Assembly (NCBI RefSeq): GCF_001425605.1
Contig: NZ_LMRG01000012.1
Location: 295,737 to 359,736 of the forward strand
Source of the DNA: Rhizobium sp. Leaf453
GTDB lineage: Bacteria > Pseudomonadota > Alphaproteobacteria > Rhizobiales > Rhizobiaceae
Direction of reading: 5' to 3'
DNA length: 64,000 nucleotides
This document shows, piece after piece, positions 12,688 through 21,985 of this stretch. The notes beneath the pieces were generated by a model, which worked only from the letters and a program-made list of their open reading frames with translations, was not told the origin of the DNA and did not search any database. Position numbers and translations under genes: made by a program. Within the stretch, counting starts at the first letter, position 1. Every line of letters begins with the position of its first letter.

Positions 12688-13054
12688 AGAATCTGGGTTA
12701 CCTTCTATCGGTTTGGGAGACCGGAGGCCGAACACCAACGGGGCATATGAGCGATTTATGCACCGATACGAAGCGCTTGCAATAGTGTTTTCAATAAGAT
12801 GAAAATTGCCGCGGGGCCGCATGGTCATTGCGGTTTCAAATCCGAAAGGGACAATCGGCGAGGGTACCGCGCGGCACTGACGGCAATGCCCGGCAGTATA
12901 TGTCTTTACGCTTAAATGCGTGGCGATGCCATTGATTCCGTAATCGTTTTCGCAACGCGATCTCATCGCCCGAACTTGCGATCGCGCAATTGGCAAAGCC
13001 GCACCCACCAGACGGACGGGAGCGGCTTTGAATCAGTGTTCCGATTTGGTCAGG
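12688..13054 (-). promoter_or_regulatory. Upstream region of the glycogen operon with promoter-like and AAGCGCTT elements
   Basis: This 367-base gene-free stretch lies upstream of glgP. On the minus strand TTGCAA (12777-12782) and ATAAAT (12754-12759) are separated by 17 bases and could be a sigma-70-type promoter. The perfect palindrome AAGCGCTT (12771-12778) overlaps the -35 box; such cores are typical of LacI-family sugar-responsive repressors. At the far end AAAGCCGC/GCGGCTTT (12995-13029) is a weak terminator-like hairpin after the TadG-like gene. Promoter and operator assignments are inference. Confidence 0.4.
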
Positions 13055-14047
13055 CTACTTTGTCAGGCGGACAAAGCTACCGTCGGCACCGCATGTGGCG
13101 GTGACCGTGTAGAAGAAGTCCTGGCGGTCCCAGCCGCCGCCGTCTTCCCAGGCATGCTCCTGCTTCTTGGCGCAACCGAAGTATTTTTCCAGCGACGCCT
13201 TCACGCCAACCGGAACCTGCTTGCCATCGACGAACAGATGATTGCTGGTGTTCGGATCGTCCGTGCGCAGGACGGCGTTGTAGCTCTTGTAGGAAGCGCC
13301 GTTGTTTTTCGCGCAACTCACGGCGCTGTTCTTGACCGTCGCCTTGTAGCCGATATCGCAACCATCATTCTTGATATCCATGCGTAGCGCGAGATTGGTG
13401 TACTTGCCGAGATCGATCGTTCCGGCGGGATTGGCGACATAGGTGCCCTGGCCGCCATTGGTCTGAGTGGTCGGCTGATAGATGACGGTTCCGAGCAGTT
13501 CTTCCGTCGTTGCGCCCTTGCGCAGGACGAGTACGGAGATTTTCTTGAAGTACCAGCCTTGTGCCTTGGTCGGCGTAAACGTGATCTTTTCCGGTTTCAT
13601 CGGGGAGAGAGCCGATGCCGTGACTCCGACATCCACGGTATCGATATTGGCGATCTGCATCAGGCTTGTCGGCACCGACTTCTGCAATACGACCTTCAAC
13701 GTCTTATCGCTTGCCGTGACCTTGTATTTCACCTTGTTGGCCAGAGCCTTGTCTTCCGTGATTTCCTCATCGGTCGCGGTATTAACCTGGCCCTTGATAT
13801 AGTGGACCGTGACGGCTTCAGCCGCGGCAAAATTGGTTCCGTCAAAGACGGCGCCGCCGGCGAGAACGGCCGAGTCGGCCACTTCCTGAAGTCTGGTTTT
13901 CTCGGTGGTGGCAACCGTGTAATCGACGGCGGAACCTGCCGCCACAATCACGACGGGAAGGGCGATCGCAGTCATGATCGCGAAATTGCCGGAGCGGTCT
14001 GCGAGGAGTTTGTCACAAAGCTGAAAGAAGGTCGAACGAGTTGCCAT
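13055..14047 (-). CDS. TadG-like membrane-anchored protein (Flp pilus assembly type)
   Basis: A 330-residue protein with a basic N-terminus followed by one transmembrane helix (about residues 24-45, SGNFAIMTAIALPVVIVAAG) and the AVDYT/KTRLQEVADSAVLAGG segment that defines the TadE/TadG-like N-terminal domain. The rest is a predicted periplasmic region with several cysteines near the C-terminus (GYKATV, SCAKN, GCAKK, TCGAD), probably forming disulfides. TadG proteins act in Flp/Tad pilus assembly, but no other tad or cpa gene is nearby, so this is a solitary paralogue whose role is unclear. The ATG at 14047 lacks a strong Shine-Dalgarno. Confidence 0.7.
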   Translation of the reverse strand: MATRSTFFQLCDKLLADRSGNFAIMTAIALPVVIVAAGSAVDYTVATTEKTRLQEVADSAVLAGGAVFDGTNFAAAEAVTVHYIKGQVNTATDEEITEDKALANKVKYKVTASDKTLKVVLQKSVPTSLMQIANIDTVDVGVTASALSPMKPEKITFTPTKAQGWYFKKISVLVLRKGATTEELLGTVIYQPTTQTNGGQGTYVANPAGTIDLGKYTNLALRMDIKNDGCDIGYKATVKNSAVSCAKNNGASYKSYNAVLRTDDPNTSNHLFVDGKQVPVGVKASLEKYFGCAKKQEHAWEDGGGWDRQDFFYTVTATCGADGSFVRLTK

Positions 14048-14368
14048 TTGATCTACTCTAGAAAGTCATTTTCCAATGAGATCATTCTTACGCGACGAGT
14101 CTTACCAGTCGGTTTTGACGATATGTCGGATTTTATGTAATCGCGGAATTACGGAAGGAATCGGCCCGGTTTGTCGGCGTTTTCTCGATGTCGAGAGGGA
14201 GGCATGCTGTTTCTTTCTGGAGCATTCGATGGCTGATGGCATGCCCGTTCGCCATTTCATGCGCTTTTCGAAGCCTCCAGCCATACGCGTGAAGGCCGCG
14301 TTCGCTGATCGGACGTCTGGCGATGAAAAAGTTGTTCGAAAGGGGGACTCCAGTGGTCCCGTTTTGGG
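14048..14368. other. Gene-free region between the transglutaminase operon and tadG-like gene
   Basis: I see no convincing ORF, RNA gene or strong hairpin in these 321 bases. The stretch must hold the end of the transglutaminase operon transcript and the promoter of the TadG-like gene, but neither element stands out. Confidence 0.4.
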
Positions 14369-15247
14369 TCACTGCAGCGGAATGACGTCCACGGCCTGTT
14401 CCGTCTTGTGCGATCCGTAGCTTTTCAGGACGCCGATGACGGGTGCGACATCGCTGTAGTCGCGGCCATGGCCGACGACGATATGATCGAGACCGGCAAA
14501 AATATTGTTGGTGGGGTCGAGTTCCAGCCAGCCGGAGGTCGATCCGCACCAGAAACGCACCCAGGCATGCATGGCGTCGGCGCCTTCGAGGCGCTCCTTG
14601 CCCGGCGGCGGGATGGTCCGGAGGAAGCCGCTGACATAGCCGGCGGGAATGCCGAGGCTGCGCAGGGCTGTTATCATCACATGGGTAAAGTCCTGGCAGA
14701 CGCCCCGTTTCAGCTTGAAGGCCTCGCGCGGCGTCGTATCGACTGTCGTTGCCTTCGGATCGTAGGTGAAATCTTTGTGGATGCGCTCGCAGATGGCGGT
14801 GGCGATCTGGCGGACGGTCATGTCTGGCTTGGCGATCGAGCGGGCATAGGCAGCGATGGCTGGGTCGTCCGGCAGGCGCGGGCTGGCGCCCAGGAAATGA
14901 TGCGGCGAATTGGCATCGAGTGACCAGACACTGGCAATATCGGCGGGAAAGCCGTCAAGATCCGGCGAAAAATCCGCCGTCAGGGCCTGCGCGTCGAGCT
15001 GGATACGCGCCTGCATGCGGATGACCAATTTTTCATGCGGTTTGCGGAACAGGATCGAGGTCGATGGATTGGCGAAGAAGTCGACGGCGTCGGTTCGCTC
15101 TTCCGGCGTCGGTGTGCACGTGACCGTACCGGCGACCAGCCGCTGGCGCTCGGGAAGCGAGACCGGCAATACGCGGACGATGTGCCGACCGCCGGAAACC
15201 GGAACTTCGTATGTATAGGTGATCCGCAGATTGATATCGTAGAGCAT
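14369..15247 (-). CDS. Transglutaminase-like protein (small, with bacterial transglutaminase N-domain)
   Basis: A 292-residue papain-fold protein: a bacterial transglutaminase-like N-terminal beta domain (about 1-95) and a transglutaminase core with the full triad, Cys184 (RGVCQDFTHV), His227 (DAMHAWVRF) and Asp244 (LELDPTNN). It has no signal peptide, so it probably acts in the cytoplasm as a peptidase or acyl-transferase on an unknown peptide. It is the last gene of a three-gene leftward operon after the ATP-grasp/Alpha-E protein (36-base gap) and the large transglutaminase/DUF2126 protein. Comparative genomics by Iyer and colleagues predicted that such clusters make and process peptide-like metabolites; no product is established as far as I know. 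Confidence 0.88.
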   Translation of the reverse strand: MLYDINLRITYTYEVPVSGGRHIVRVLPVSLPERQRLVAGTVTCTPTPEERTDAVDFFANPSTSILFRKPHEKLVIRMQARIQLDAQALTADFSPDLDGFPADIASVWSLDANSPHHFLGASPRLPDDPAIAAYARSIAKPDMTVRQIATAICERIHKDFTYDPKATTVDTTPREAFKLKRGVCQDFTHVMITALRSLGIPAGYVSGFLRTIPPPGKERLEGADAMHAWVRFWCGSTSGWLELDPTNNIFAGLDHIVVGHGRDYSDVAPVIGVLKSYGSHKTEQAVDVIPLQ

Positions 15248-15283
15248 GGTCTCTCACATCCGGCGCAGGCGATTCGGCATATC

Positions 15284-17698
15284 TTATCCGAGATAGGTTT
15301 GCGCGAGGATATCCGAGAACCGTCCAAGCTCCTGCTCCAGACGGTTGTAGACCGATGCGTCCATGGCCTCGGGCGTCATGACCGCAAGGCCGGCATGCAG
15401 GCGCATGGCCTCCCGATAGAACGGTGACATCTGGCCGTTGTTGAAGGCCTTCGGCAGTTGCTCCACTTCCGTCTTGATCTCGTTCAGCTGGTAGAGAACC
15501 GAGCGGGGGTTGAGCGGGTCGAGCGCCAGCAGGTCGGTGACGGTCAGCGAGGCGGTGTTGACGTTGTAGCGACGGCGGTGGGTCATGACGCTGTCGCCGA
15601 TTTCGAGCAGCATGTCATAGGCACCGTCGGGGGCGTTCTCGCCGGAGAGATGGCCGAGCAGGCGGGTCATGTGCAGGCCGCGTTCAAGATAACGGCCGAT
15701 CGACAGGAAGCGCCAGCCGGTGAAGCGATACATGTTTTCATGGACCAGACCGGCGAAGCCCGCGAGCTTGCGCAGTAGAATGGTCATGGCATGAGTGGCG
15801 TCGTCACCGGCCTGCACCGTCGACTGGAATTTCCGGGCGGTCTTGGCGAGGTCGTTCAGCGCCAGCCAACCATCGGCGGAGAAGCGGTCGCGGATATTGC
15901 TGGCGGAAAACAGCGCGCTGTTGATGTTCTGGATCAGGCTGTCCGGAACGGCCTGCTTCGTATCGATATCGAGATTGGCCAGATAGTCGCTGATATCCTT
16001 CAGCAGCGGATTTTTGCGGTTGGCGGATTCGGCGTAACGGCCGTGCCAGGCGCGCAGGATGCGAAGCGCGCCTTCGGCCCGCTCGATATAGCGGCCAAGC
16101 CAGAAAAGATTGTCGGCCGCACGGCTCGGCAGGCTGCCAGGCATGATGCGGATGAAGCTTTCTTCGGCGGGAAGCAGCGTCGAGCGTTCGACGGGCTTTT
16201 GGCTGACGATCCAGACATCGGCGGCCGAGCCGCCCGCCTGCATGGCGATCGCCGCTGCGTCGGCGCCGGAGCCGATGCGGGCGAAACCGCCGGGCATGAC
16301 CTGCCAGCCGTCACGGGTGCGGGCCGCATAGACCCGCAGGCTCATCGGCCGCGGCGTCAGCTTGCCATTGACCCAGGCCGGCGTGGTGGACAGCGTCACG
16401 ACTTCCTGGCCGACGAGTTTCGGGCCATCGGTCAGGAGCCAGTCGGCGACCGAGGTCTTGGCCGTCTCGCGCAGCGACGAGCCGAGAACGGACTGGCCGT
16501 TGTCGTCGAAGAAAGGGCGGGTGGAATAGGCGGGGCCGATGACCATCTTCTCGATATTGCCGGCGACCTGATCGCGCTCCGGCTGCTGGCCGCACCACCA
16601 GGTGGCGATGCTCGGCAGCAGTTGATCCTCGCCCAGAAGATGTCGGCAGATGTTCGGTAAGAAGGCGAGGAAGGCGCGGGTTTCCAGAATGCCGGAGCCG
16701 AGCGAATTGACGATCGACACGGACCCCGACCGCAGTGCCTCGACGATACCAGGCGTGCCGATATGCGAACCCTGGTTGAGTTCCAGCGGATCGGCGAAGG
16801 CGGCATCGAGACGGCGCCACAGGACGCCGACAGGCTTGAGGCCGGCGACGGTGCGCACCATCACCCGACCATCGACGACGGTCAGATCCTCGCCCTCCAG
16901 CAGCATGAAGCCGAGGTAACGAGCGATATAGGCGTGCTCGAAATAGGTTTCGTTGGCAACACCCGGTGTCAGGACGGCGATGCGGTCATCGGGATGCTTC
17001 TTGCGCGCCTGCAGCGTATCGCGGAAGGCGCCGAAGAAGCCGGCAAGGCGATGGACATGGGTTTCCGCATAAAGGTCCGAAAAGGCGCGGGTCGTGGCGA
17101 CTCGGTTTTCCAGCGCAAAGCCGGCGCCGGAGGGCGCTTCCGTGCGATCGGACAGGACCCACCAGTTGCCATCCGGCCCGCGACCGATCTCGAAGGAAAT
17201 GAAATGCAGGAAATGACCGTCAGCCGGCAGGACGCCGACCATAGGGCGCAAGAATTCGGGATTGGAGGCGACCAACGAGGGCGGCAGGAAACCTTCGGCG
17301 ACCAGCCGGTTCGGCCCATAGATGTCGGCGGCGATGCGCTCCAAGAGTTCGGCGCGCTGGACGAGGCCTTTGGAAACGGCCTGCCATTCATTGTCGTCGA
17401 TCAGGACGGGGACATGGGAGAGCGGCCAGCTGCGTTCCGAATTCTCCTTCGTGCCATAGGCGCGGTAGAAGACGCCGGCATCGCGCAGGTAACGGTCGGC
17501 GCGGGCGAAGCGGTTGGAAAGCTCCGTTTCGTCCATACGGCCGATGGCGGAGAGAAAATGCTGCCAGACCGGCCGGACATTGCCGTGCGTATCCAGCATT
17601 TCATCGGCAATGCCGGGAAGCGCACGATAGCCAAAAACCGGATCGTTTCCGGTCCGGTTTTCCCTGCGCGTCGCTTCCGCCGTCTGCTTCTTGGACAT
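15284..17698 (-). CDS. Circularly permuted ATP-grasp / Alpha-E domain fusion protein
   Basis: An 804-residue protein. The N-terminal part (about 1-480) matches the circularly permuted ATP-grasp family (formerly DUF404/DUF407), with the FYRAYG, LVQRAELLERIAADIYG, LTPGVANETYFEHAYIAR and NSLGSGILETRAF blocks. The C-terminal part (about 490-800) is the all-helical Alpha-E domain (formerly DUF403) with LFWLGRYIERAEGALRILRA and FLSIGRYLERGLHMTRLL. The two domains are separate genes in many bacteria and are fused here. ATP-grasp proteins of this type are predicted amidoligases that join amino acids or peptides using ATP. It starts 8 bases after the large transglutaminase gene, and SD-like GGAGTG overlaps the end of that gene. 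Confidence 0.88.
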   Translation of the reverse strand: MSKKQTAEATRRENRTGNDPVFGYRALPGIADEMLDTHGNVRPVWQHFLSAIGRMDETELSNRFARADRYLRDAGVFYRAYGTKENSERSWPLSHVPVLIDDNEWQAVSKGLVQRAELLERIAADIYGPNRLVAEGFLPPSLVASNPEFLRPMVGVLPADGHFLHFISFEIGRGPDGNWWVLSDRTEAPSGAGFALENRVATTRAFSDLYAETHVHRLAGFFGAFRDTLQARKKHPDDRIAVLTPGVANETYFEHAYIARYLGFMLLEGEDLTVVDGRVMVRTVAGLKPVGVLWRRLDAAFADPLELNQGSHIGTPGIVEALRSGSVSIVNSLGSGILETRAFLAFLPNICRHLLGEDQLLPSIATWWCGQQPERDQVAGNIEKMVIGPAYSTRPFFDDNGQSVLGSSLRETAKTSVADWLLTDGPKLVGQEVVTLSTTPAWVNGKLTPRPMSLRVYAARTRDGWQVMPGGFARIGSGADAAAIAMQAGGSAADVWIVSQKPVERSTLLPAEESFIRIMPGSLPSRAADNLFWLGRYIERAEGALRILRAWHGRYAESANRKNPLLKDISDYLANLDIDTKQAVPDSLIQNINSALFSASNIRDRFSADGWLALNDLAKTARKFQSTVQAGDDATHAMTILLRKLAGFAGLVHENMYRFTGWRFLSIGRYLERGLHMTRLLGHLSGENAPDGAYDMLLEIGDSVMTHRRRYNVNTASLTVTDLLALDPLNPRSVLYQLNEIKTEVEQLPKAFNNGQMSPFYREAMRLHAGLAVMTPEAMDASVYNRLEQELGRFSDILAQTYLG

Positions 17699-17706
17699 TT
17701 ACGTCT

Positions 17707-20700
17707 TTACACTCCTGGCGGACGCCGAAGGTCGAGCGTCAGCGGAAATTCTGCTGATGGTGTTTCCGCAACAAGAGCGTAAGCGCCTGCAGTGTGACCC
17801 CACGGTTCGAAGCGTGCCAGTCTGCGGGCTTCCGCCTCATTGCCGTTCACCGGGAAAGTGTCGTAGCTGCGCCCGCCGGGGTGGGCAACATGATAGATGC
17901 ACCCGCCGATCGAACGCTTCGACCATGTATCATAAATGTCGAATGTAAGCGGTGTGTTAACCGGCAAACTGGGATGCAAACCCGACACCGGCTGCCAGGC
18001 TTTGTAGCGGATACCGGCAACGGAAACACCGTTGACACCGGTCTTGGTCAGCGGCAGCGCACGGCCGTTGCAGGCGACGGTGTAGCGCTCCGGATTGGCA
18101 GTTTCGAGCTTGACCTGCAAGCGCTCCACGGAGCTGTCGACATAACGCACCGTGCCGCCGGGCGCGCCTTCCTCGCCCATGACATGCCAGGGTTCGAGCG
18201 CCTGTCGCAGTTCCAGCTTGGCACCCTCGTATTCGACCTCGCCGCAGAACGGGAAGCGGAATTCGAGCTGTGCCTCGAACCATTCCGGTTTCAGGTCGAA
18301 GCCATTGGCGCGCAGGTCGTTCAGGAGGTCGAGGAAATCCTGCCAGAGGAAATGCGGCAGCATGAAGCGATCATGCAGCGTCGTGCCCCAGCGCACCAGC
18401 TTGCCTTCGGCCGGGTTTTGCCAATAGCGGGCGATGATGGCGCGGACCAGCACCTGCTGGGCCAGGCTCATGCGGGCATTCGGCGGCATTTCGAAGCCGC
18501 GGAACTCGACAAGCCCCAGCCGCCCTGTCGGGCCATCCGGCGAAAACAGCTTGTCGATACAGATTTCCGAGCGGTGCGTGTTGCCTGTGACGTCGGTCAA
18601 AAGATTGCGGAACAGGCGGTCGACCATCCAGGGCAGGGGCGCCTGCGCCATGCCGGGCAGTGGCACCTGCGCCATGGCGATTTCGAGTTCGTACAGCGTG
18701 TCATGCCGCGCCTCGTCGACGCGCGGCGCCTGGCTGGTCGGGCCGATGAACATGCCGGAGAACAGGTAGGACATCGACGGATGCCGCTGCCAGTGAAGCA
18801 CAAGGCTCTTCAAGAGGTCCGGCCGGCGCAGGAATGGGCTGTTGTTGGGGTTCTGGCCGCCGACCACGACATGGTTGCCGCCGCCGGTGCCGGTGTGGCG
18901 TCCGTCGATCATGAACTTGTCGGCGCCGAGGCGGGTGAAGCGGGCTTCCTCGTAGATCGCCGTGGTAATGGCAACGCAATCGGCCCAATTGGAGGCCGGA
19001 TGGATGTTGACCTCGATGACGCCTGGATCGGGCGCGACGCGCATGACGTTGATGCGCTCGTCCTGTGGCGGGGAGTAACCCTCGATATGGATGGGCAGGC
19101 CGAGATTGGCGGCAGCCTGCTCGGCGGCGGCGATCAGGTCGAGATAATCCTCGATGCGTTCGACGGGCGGCATGAAGACGCAGAGGCGGCCGTCGCGCGG
19201 CTCGACGCTCATGGCTGTGCGCACGGCGCCACGGATGTCACCGGCGGAACCCGAAATGTTTTGTTCGTTGCGATCCTGTTGCGGTTCGCTCGCCTTGCGC
19301 GAGGCCTCCGCCATCGCCCTTGCCGGCGCGCTGTAATCCGGCAGCGGTTCGCGCGGAATGGAGGGGTCGGCCTGATGGATATAGGGATATTGCGACGGCG
19401 GCACATAGGGAAGAGTGCCCAGCGGCATGCGGAAGCCGATCGGGCTGTCGCCCGGGATGAGAAATATCTTGCCGCGGCGCGTGCGCCAGCGCTCGCTGAC
19501 CCAGCGGCGACCGTCAGCCTTGGCATTCCAGGCCTGAACCGGGAGGATGTAACCGGTCGGCGTCGTCAGGCCGCGCTCAAACACCTTGGCAATGCGGGCG
19601 CGTTCTTCCGGGCTTTCGAGCTTGGAGTTGGAGGGGTCGACGTTTTCCGGCAGGCTGCCTTCCTTGATGATCCATTCGGCTGGATCCTCGAAGGCAGGGA
19701 TGATCATGTCGGGCTCGATGCCGAGTTCCGTGGCGATGCCGGTCAGAAGCGCGTCGGCTTCCTTGTCAGTGACCTTGGTATCCTGGCCCTCGGCGGCGAT
19801 CAGGGCCGGATCATGCCAGATCGGCTTGCCGTCCTTGCGCCAGTAGAGCGAGAAGGTCCAGCGCGGCAGGCTTTCGCCCGGATACCACTTGCCCTGGCCG
19901 TAATGCAGGAAGCCGCCGGGGGCGAAGCGCTCGCGCAGCCGACGGATCAGTTCGTCAGCCTTGTCGCGCTTGGTCGGGCCGACGGCGCCGGTATTCCATT
20001 CCTCCGATTCGAAATCGTCGATGGAAACGAAGGTCGGCTCGCCGCCCATTGTCAGGCGCACGTCTGCGCCGTTCAGCACCGTGTCGACGTGTTCGCCGAG
20101 CGCGTTCAGCGCTTCCCAGCTTTCTTCCGAAAACGGCTTGGTGATGCGCGGATGTTCGGCAACCCGCGACACCTTCATCTCGAAGTCGAAGGTCGTGTTG
20201 GCATCGCCGTAGAGGCCACCCGAGATCGGGGCGGCGTTGCGATAATGCGGCGTGGCGGCGAGCGGGATATGACTTTCGCCGGTCAGAAGCCCGGACGTTG
20301 GATCAAGCCCGACCCAGCCGGCGCCGGGGATGTAAACCTCGCACCAGGCATGCAGGTCGGTGAAATCCACCTCGGTGCCGGAGGGGCCATCAAGCGCCTT
20401 CAGGTCAGGGGCGAGTTGGATGAGGTAACCAGAGACGAAGCGGGCAGCGAGGCCGAGATTGCGCAGGATCTGCACCAGCAGCCAGCTGGAATCGCGGCAG
20501 GAGCCGAGGGCCAGTTGCAGGGTCTCCTCCGGCGTCTGGACGCCGGGCTCCATACGGATGACGTAATTGACCTTCTGCTGCAGGCGGGCATTGAGGCCGA
20601 CGATGAAATCGATCGTGCGGGTCGGCGTCAGGTCGATCGTGTCGATATAGGCCTTCAGCGCCGGGCTCATCGGCTCCGGCTGCATGTAGATCTTCAGGTC

Positions 20701-21036
20701 GTCGCGGATGTCTTCCGGATATTTGAACGGGAATGTCTCGGCTTCCTCCTCGATGAAGAAGTCGAAGGGATTGTAGACCGTCATGTCCGCGACGAGATCG
20801 ACCTCGATCTTCAGTTCGGTGACGGGATCGGGGAAGACGTAGCGGGAGAGGTAGTTGCCGTAGGGATCCTGCTGCAGCGTGACGAAATGGTTTGCCGGCG
20901 TCACTTTCAGCGAGTGGCTGATCACCTTGGTCTTGGAATGGGCGGCGGGCTTCAGCCGGATGATCTGGGGGCCGAGTCGAACGGGCTTGTCATACTTGTA
21001 ATGCGTCAGATGATAGATACTTGCCTTGATCGCCAT
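17707..21036 (-). CDS. Large transglutaminase-like protein with DUF2126 domain
   Basis: An 1109-residue protein: bacterial transglutaminase N-domain (about 1-110), transglutaminase core with Cys180 (LGSCRDSSW), His229 (DLHAWCEVY) and Asp245 (GLDPTSG), then a DUF2126 region of about 800 residues, which is rich in conserved charged motifs and resembles a glutamine-synthetase/ATP-dependent ligase-like fold in published predictions. The ATG at 21036 is preferred over the longer frame to 21099 because conserved sequence begins there and GAGGGG lies upstream. It is the first gene of the operon with the ATP-grasp/Alpha-E fusion and small transglutaminase. No substrate is known; a cytoplasmic peptide-forming and trimming pathway is the best supported idea. 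Confidence 0.88.
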   Translation of the reverse strand: MAIKASIYHLTHYKYDKPVRLGPQIIRLKPAAHSKTKVISHSLKVTPANHFVTLQQDPYGNYLSRYVFPDPVTELKIEVDLVADMTVYNPFDFFIEEEAETFPFKYPEDIRDDLKIYMQPEPMSPALKAYIDTIDLTPTRTIDFIVGLNARLQQKVNYVIRMEPGVQTPEETLQLALGSCRDSSWLLVQILRNLGLAARFVSGYLIQLAPDLKALDGPSGTEVDFTDLHAWCEVYIPGAGWVGLDPTSGLLTGESHIPLAATPHYRNAAPISGGLYGDANTTFDFEMKVSRVAEHPRITKPFSEESWEALNALGEHVDTVLNGADVRLTMGGEPTFVSIDDFESEEWNTGAVGPTKRDKADELIRRLRERFAPGGFLHYGQGKWYPGESLPRWTFSLYWRKDGKPIWHDPALIAAEGQDTKVTDKEADALLTGIATELGIEPDMIIPAFEDPAEWIIKEGSLPENVDPSNSKLESPEERARIAKVFERGLTTPTGYILPVQAWNAKADGRRWVSERWRTRRGKIFLIPGDSPIGFRMPLGTLPYVPPSQYPYIHQADPSIPREPLPDYSAPARAMAEASRKASEPQQDRNEQNISGSAGDIRGAVRTAMSVEPRDGRLCVFMPPVERIEDYLDLIAAAEQAAANLGLPIHIEGYSPPQDERINVMRVAPDPGVIEVNIHPASNWADCVAITTAIYEEARFTRLGADKFMIDGRHTGTGGGNHVVVGGQNPNNSPFLRRPDLLKSLVLHWQRHPSMSYLFSGMFIGPTSQAPRVDEARHDTLYELEIAMAQVPLPGMAQAPLPWMVDRLFRNLLTDVTGNTHRSEICIDKLFSPDGPTGRLGLVEFRGFEMPPNARMSLAQQVLVRAIIARYWQNPAEGKLVRWGTTLHDRFMLPHFLWQDFLDLLNDLRANGFDLKPEWFEAQLEFRFPFCGEVEYEGAKLELRQALEPWHVMGEEGAPGGTVRYVDSSVERLQVKLETANPERYTVACNGRALPLTKTGVNGVSVAGIRYKAWQPVSGLHPSLPVNTPLTFDIYDTWSKRSIGGCIYHVAHPGGRSYDTFPVNGNEAEARRLARFEPWGHTAGAYALVAETPSAEFPLTLDLRRPPGV

Positions 21037-21188
21037 GCGGATCTTTTTCCCCTCGATGATGGGTCTTTGCCATCCTTGGGAAGATTTTGTGCAATGCAAA
21101 GGGAGATTGCAAGGCGGAATTCCCGACGGGAAGATTCATTTCCCGTCGCTATGTTGCAGCATGCTCACTCTGCTGAAAGTTCAATCGC

Positions 21189-21578
21189 CTAGCTCAATTC
21201 CTGGGCAATTTCCCAGGCATGCCCAGACGGATCGGCAAAGGCGGCAGTACGGCGGCCCCACGGGCGGTCGATCGGGCCGTTCAGGAAGGTCACGCCTCGC
21301 TCGATCAGGTCGGCGTGGGTGGCGTTCACATCCTCGACCCGGATGGTCAACAGGATGCGGGAGCCCGAAGACGATGGCGCGACCGATAGCGGGGTCACCA
21401 GTTCGGGCGCTTCGGTCGCCTGAAGCAGGTTCACCATGATACCGCCGAATGTCATGACGGCGGAGACGGGGTCTTCATAGACGATCTCGGGCTCAAAGAT
21501 ATTTTGGTAGAAGCTCTTTGACGTGCCGATATCATCGACGAACAGGGTGATGACTTCGATGGTGTTGAGTTGCGGCAC
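21189..21578 (-). CDS. VOC-family (glyoxalase/bleomycin-resistance-like) protein
   Basis: A 129-residue vicinal-oxygen-chelate domain protein with the usual two beta-alpha-beta-beta-beta units: EVITLFVDDIGTSKSFYQ at the start and RTAAFADPSGHAWEIAQ at the end. Family members bind a divalent metal and act on glutathione adducts, aromatic compounds or antibiotics; the substrate here cannot be told. It begins 23 bases after the response-regulator gene on the same strand, so it could be co-transcribed with the kinase and regulator. Confidence 0.85.
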   Translation of the reverse strand: MPQLNTIEVITLFVDDIGTSKSFYQNIFEPEIVYEDPVSAVMTFGGIMVNLLQATEAPELVTPLSVAPSSSGSRILLTIRVEDVNATHADLIERGVTFLNGPIDRPWGRRTAAFADPSGHAWEIAQELS

Positions 21579-21601
21579 GATTAGTCTCCCATGTTTTCCA
21601 G

Positions 21602-21982
21602 TCAGTGCCGCGCCATCCTCTGCAGGGTGGCGGCCACCTTGCTGCTGTCGTAGGGTTTGGGAAAGAAGACGCTTCGTTCCGGTAGGTCCAGATCGGAGAT
21701 CTGCCGGTGCCCTGATGTGATGATGATCTCGATCGGCGGCCAGCGGTCGCGCACGGCCGCGGCGAGCATCATGCCGTCGATGCTGCCGGGCATGTCGATA
21801 TCAGTGAAGACGATGCGGATATCGGTGCGCGCTTCCAGAATCTTGACGGCCTCATCGGCGTTGGCGGCCTCAACCACCTCGAAGCCCGCATCCTCGACAA
21901 GGTCGACCGCCATCATGCGCAGCAACGGTTCGTCCTCGACGACGAGGACGATACGTTTGTTGATGGGTGTGGACTGCGCCAT
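21602..21982 (-). CDS. Single-domain response regulator (CheY-like)
   Basis: A 126-residue receiver domain with no output domain. The phospho-acceptor is Asp61 (FTDIDMPG), the acidic pocket is Glu16-Asp17, the switch residue lies in ITSGH and the conserved Lys in FPKPYD. It starts 3 bases after the stop of the upstream HWE-type sensor kinase, so the two very probably form a pair. Lone receivers beside HWE kinases are common in Rhizobiales and can act as phosphate sinks or bind a protein partner. Confidence 0.92.
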   Translation of the reverse strand: MAQSTPINKRIVLVVEDEPLLRMMAVDLVEDAGFEVVEAANADEAVKILEARTDIRIVFTDIDMPGSIDGMMLAAAVRDRWPPIEIIITSGHRQISDLDLPERSVFFPKPYDSSKVAATLQRMARH

Positions 21983-21985
21983 GAT

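Noticed and set aside
17794..21192. A 1132-codon open frame on the plus strand, opposite the large transglutaminase gene
   Set aside because: It mirrors the GC-skewed third positions of the real gene, has no recognisable domain, and the minus-strand gene has full catalytic motifs and operon context. Other long plus-strand frames opposite glg, gltB and hss genes are rejected for the same reason.
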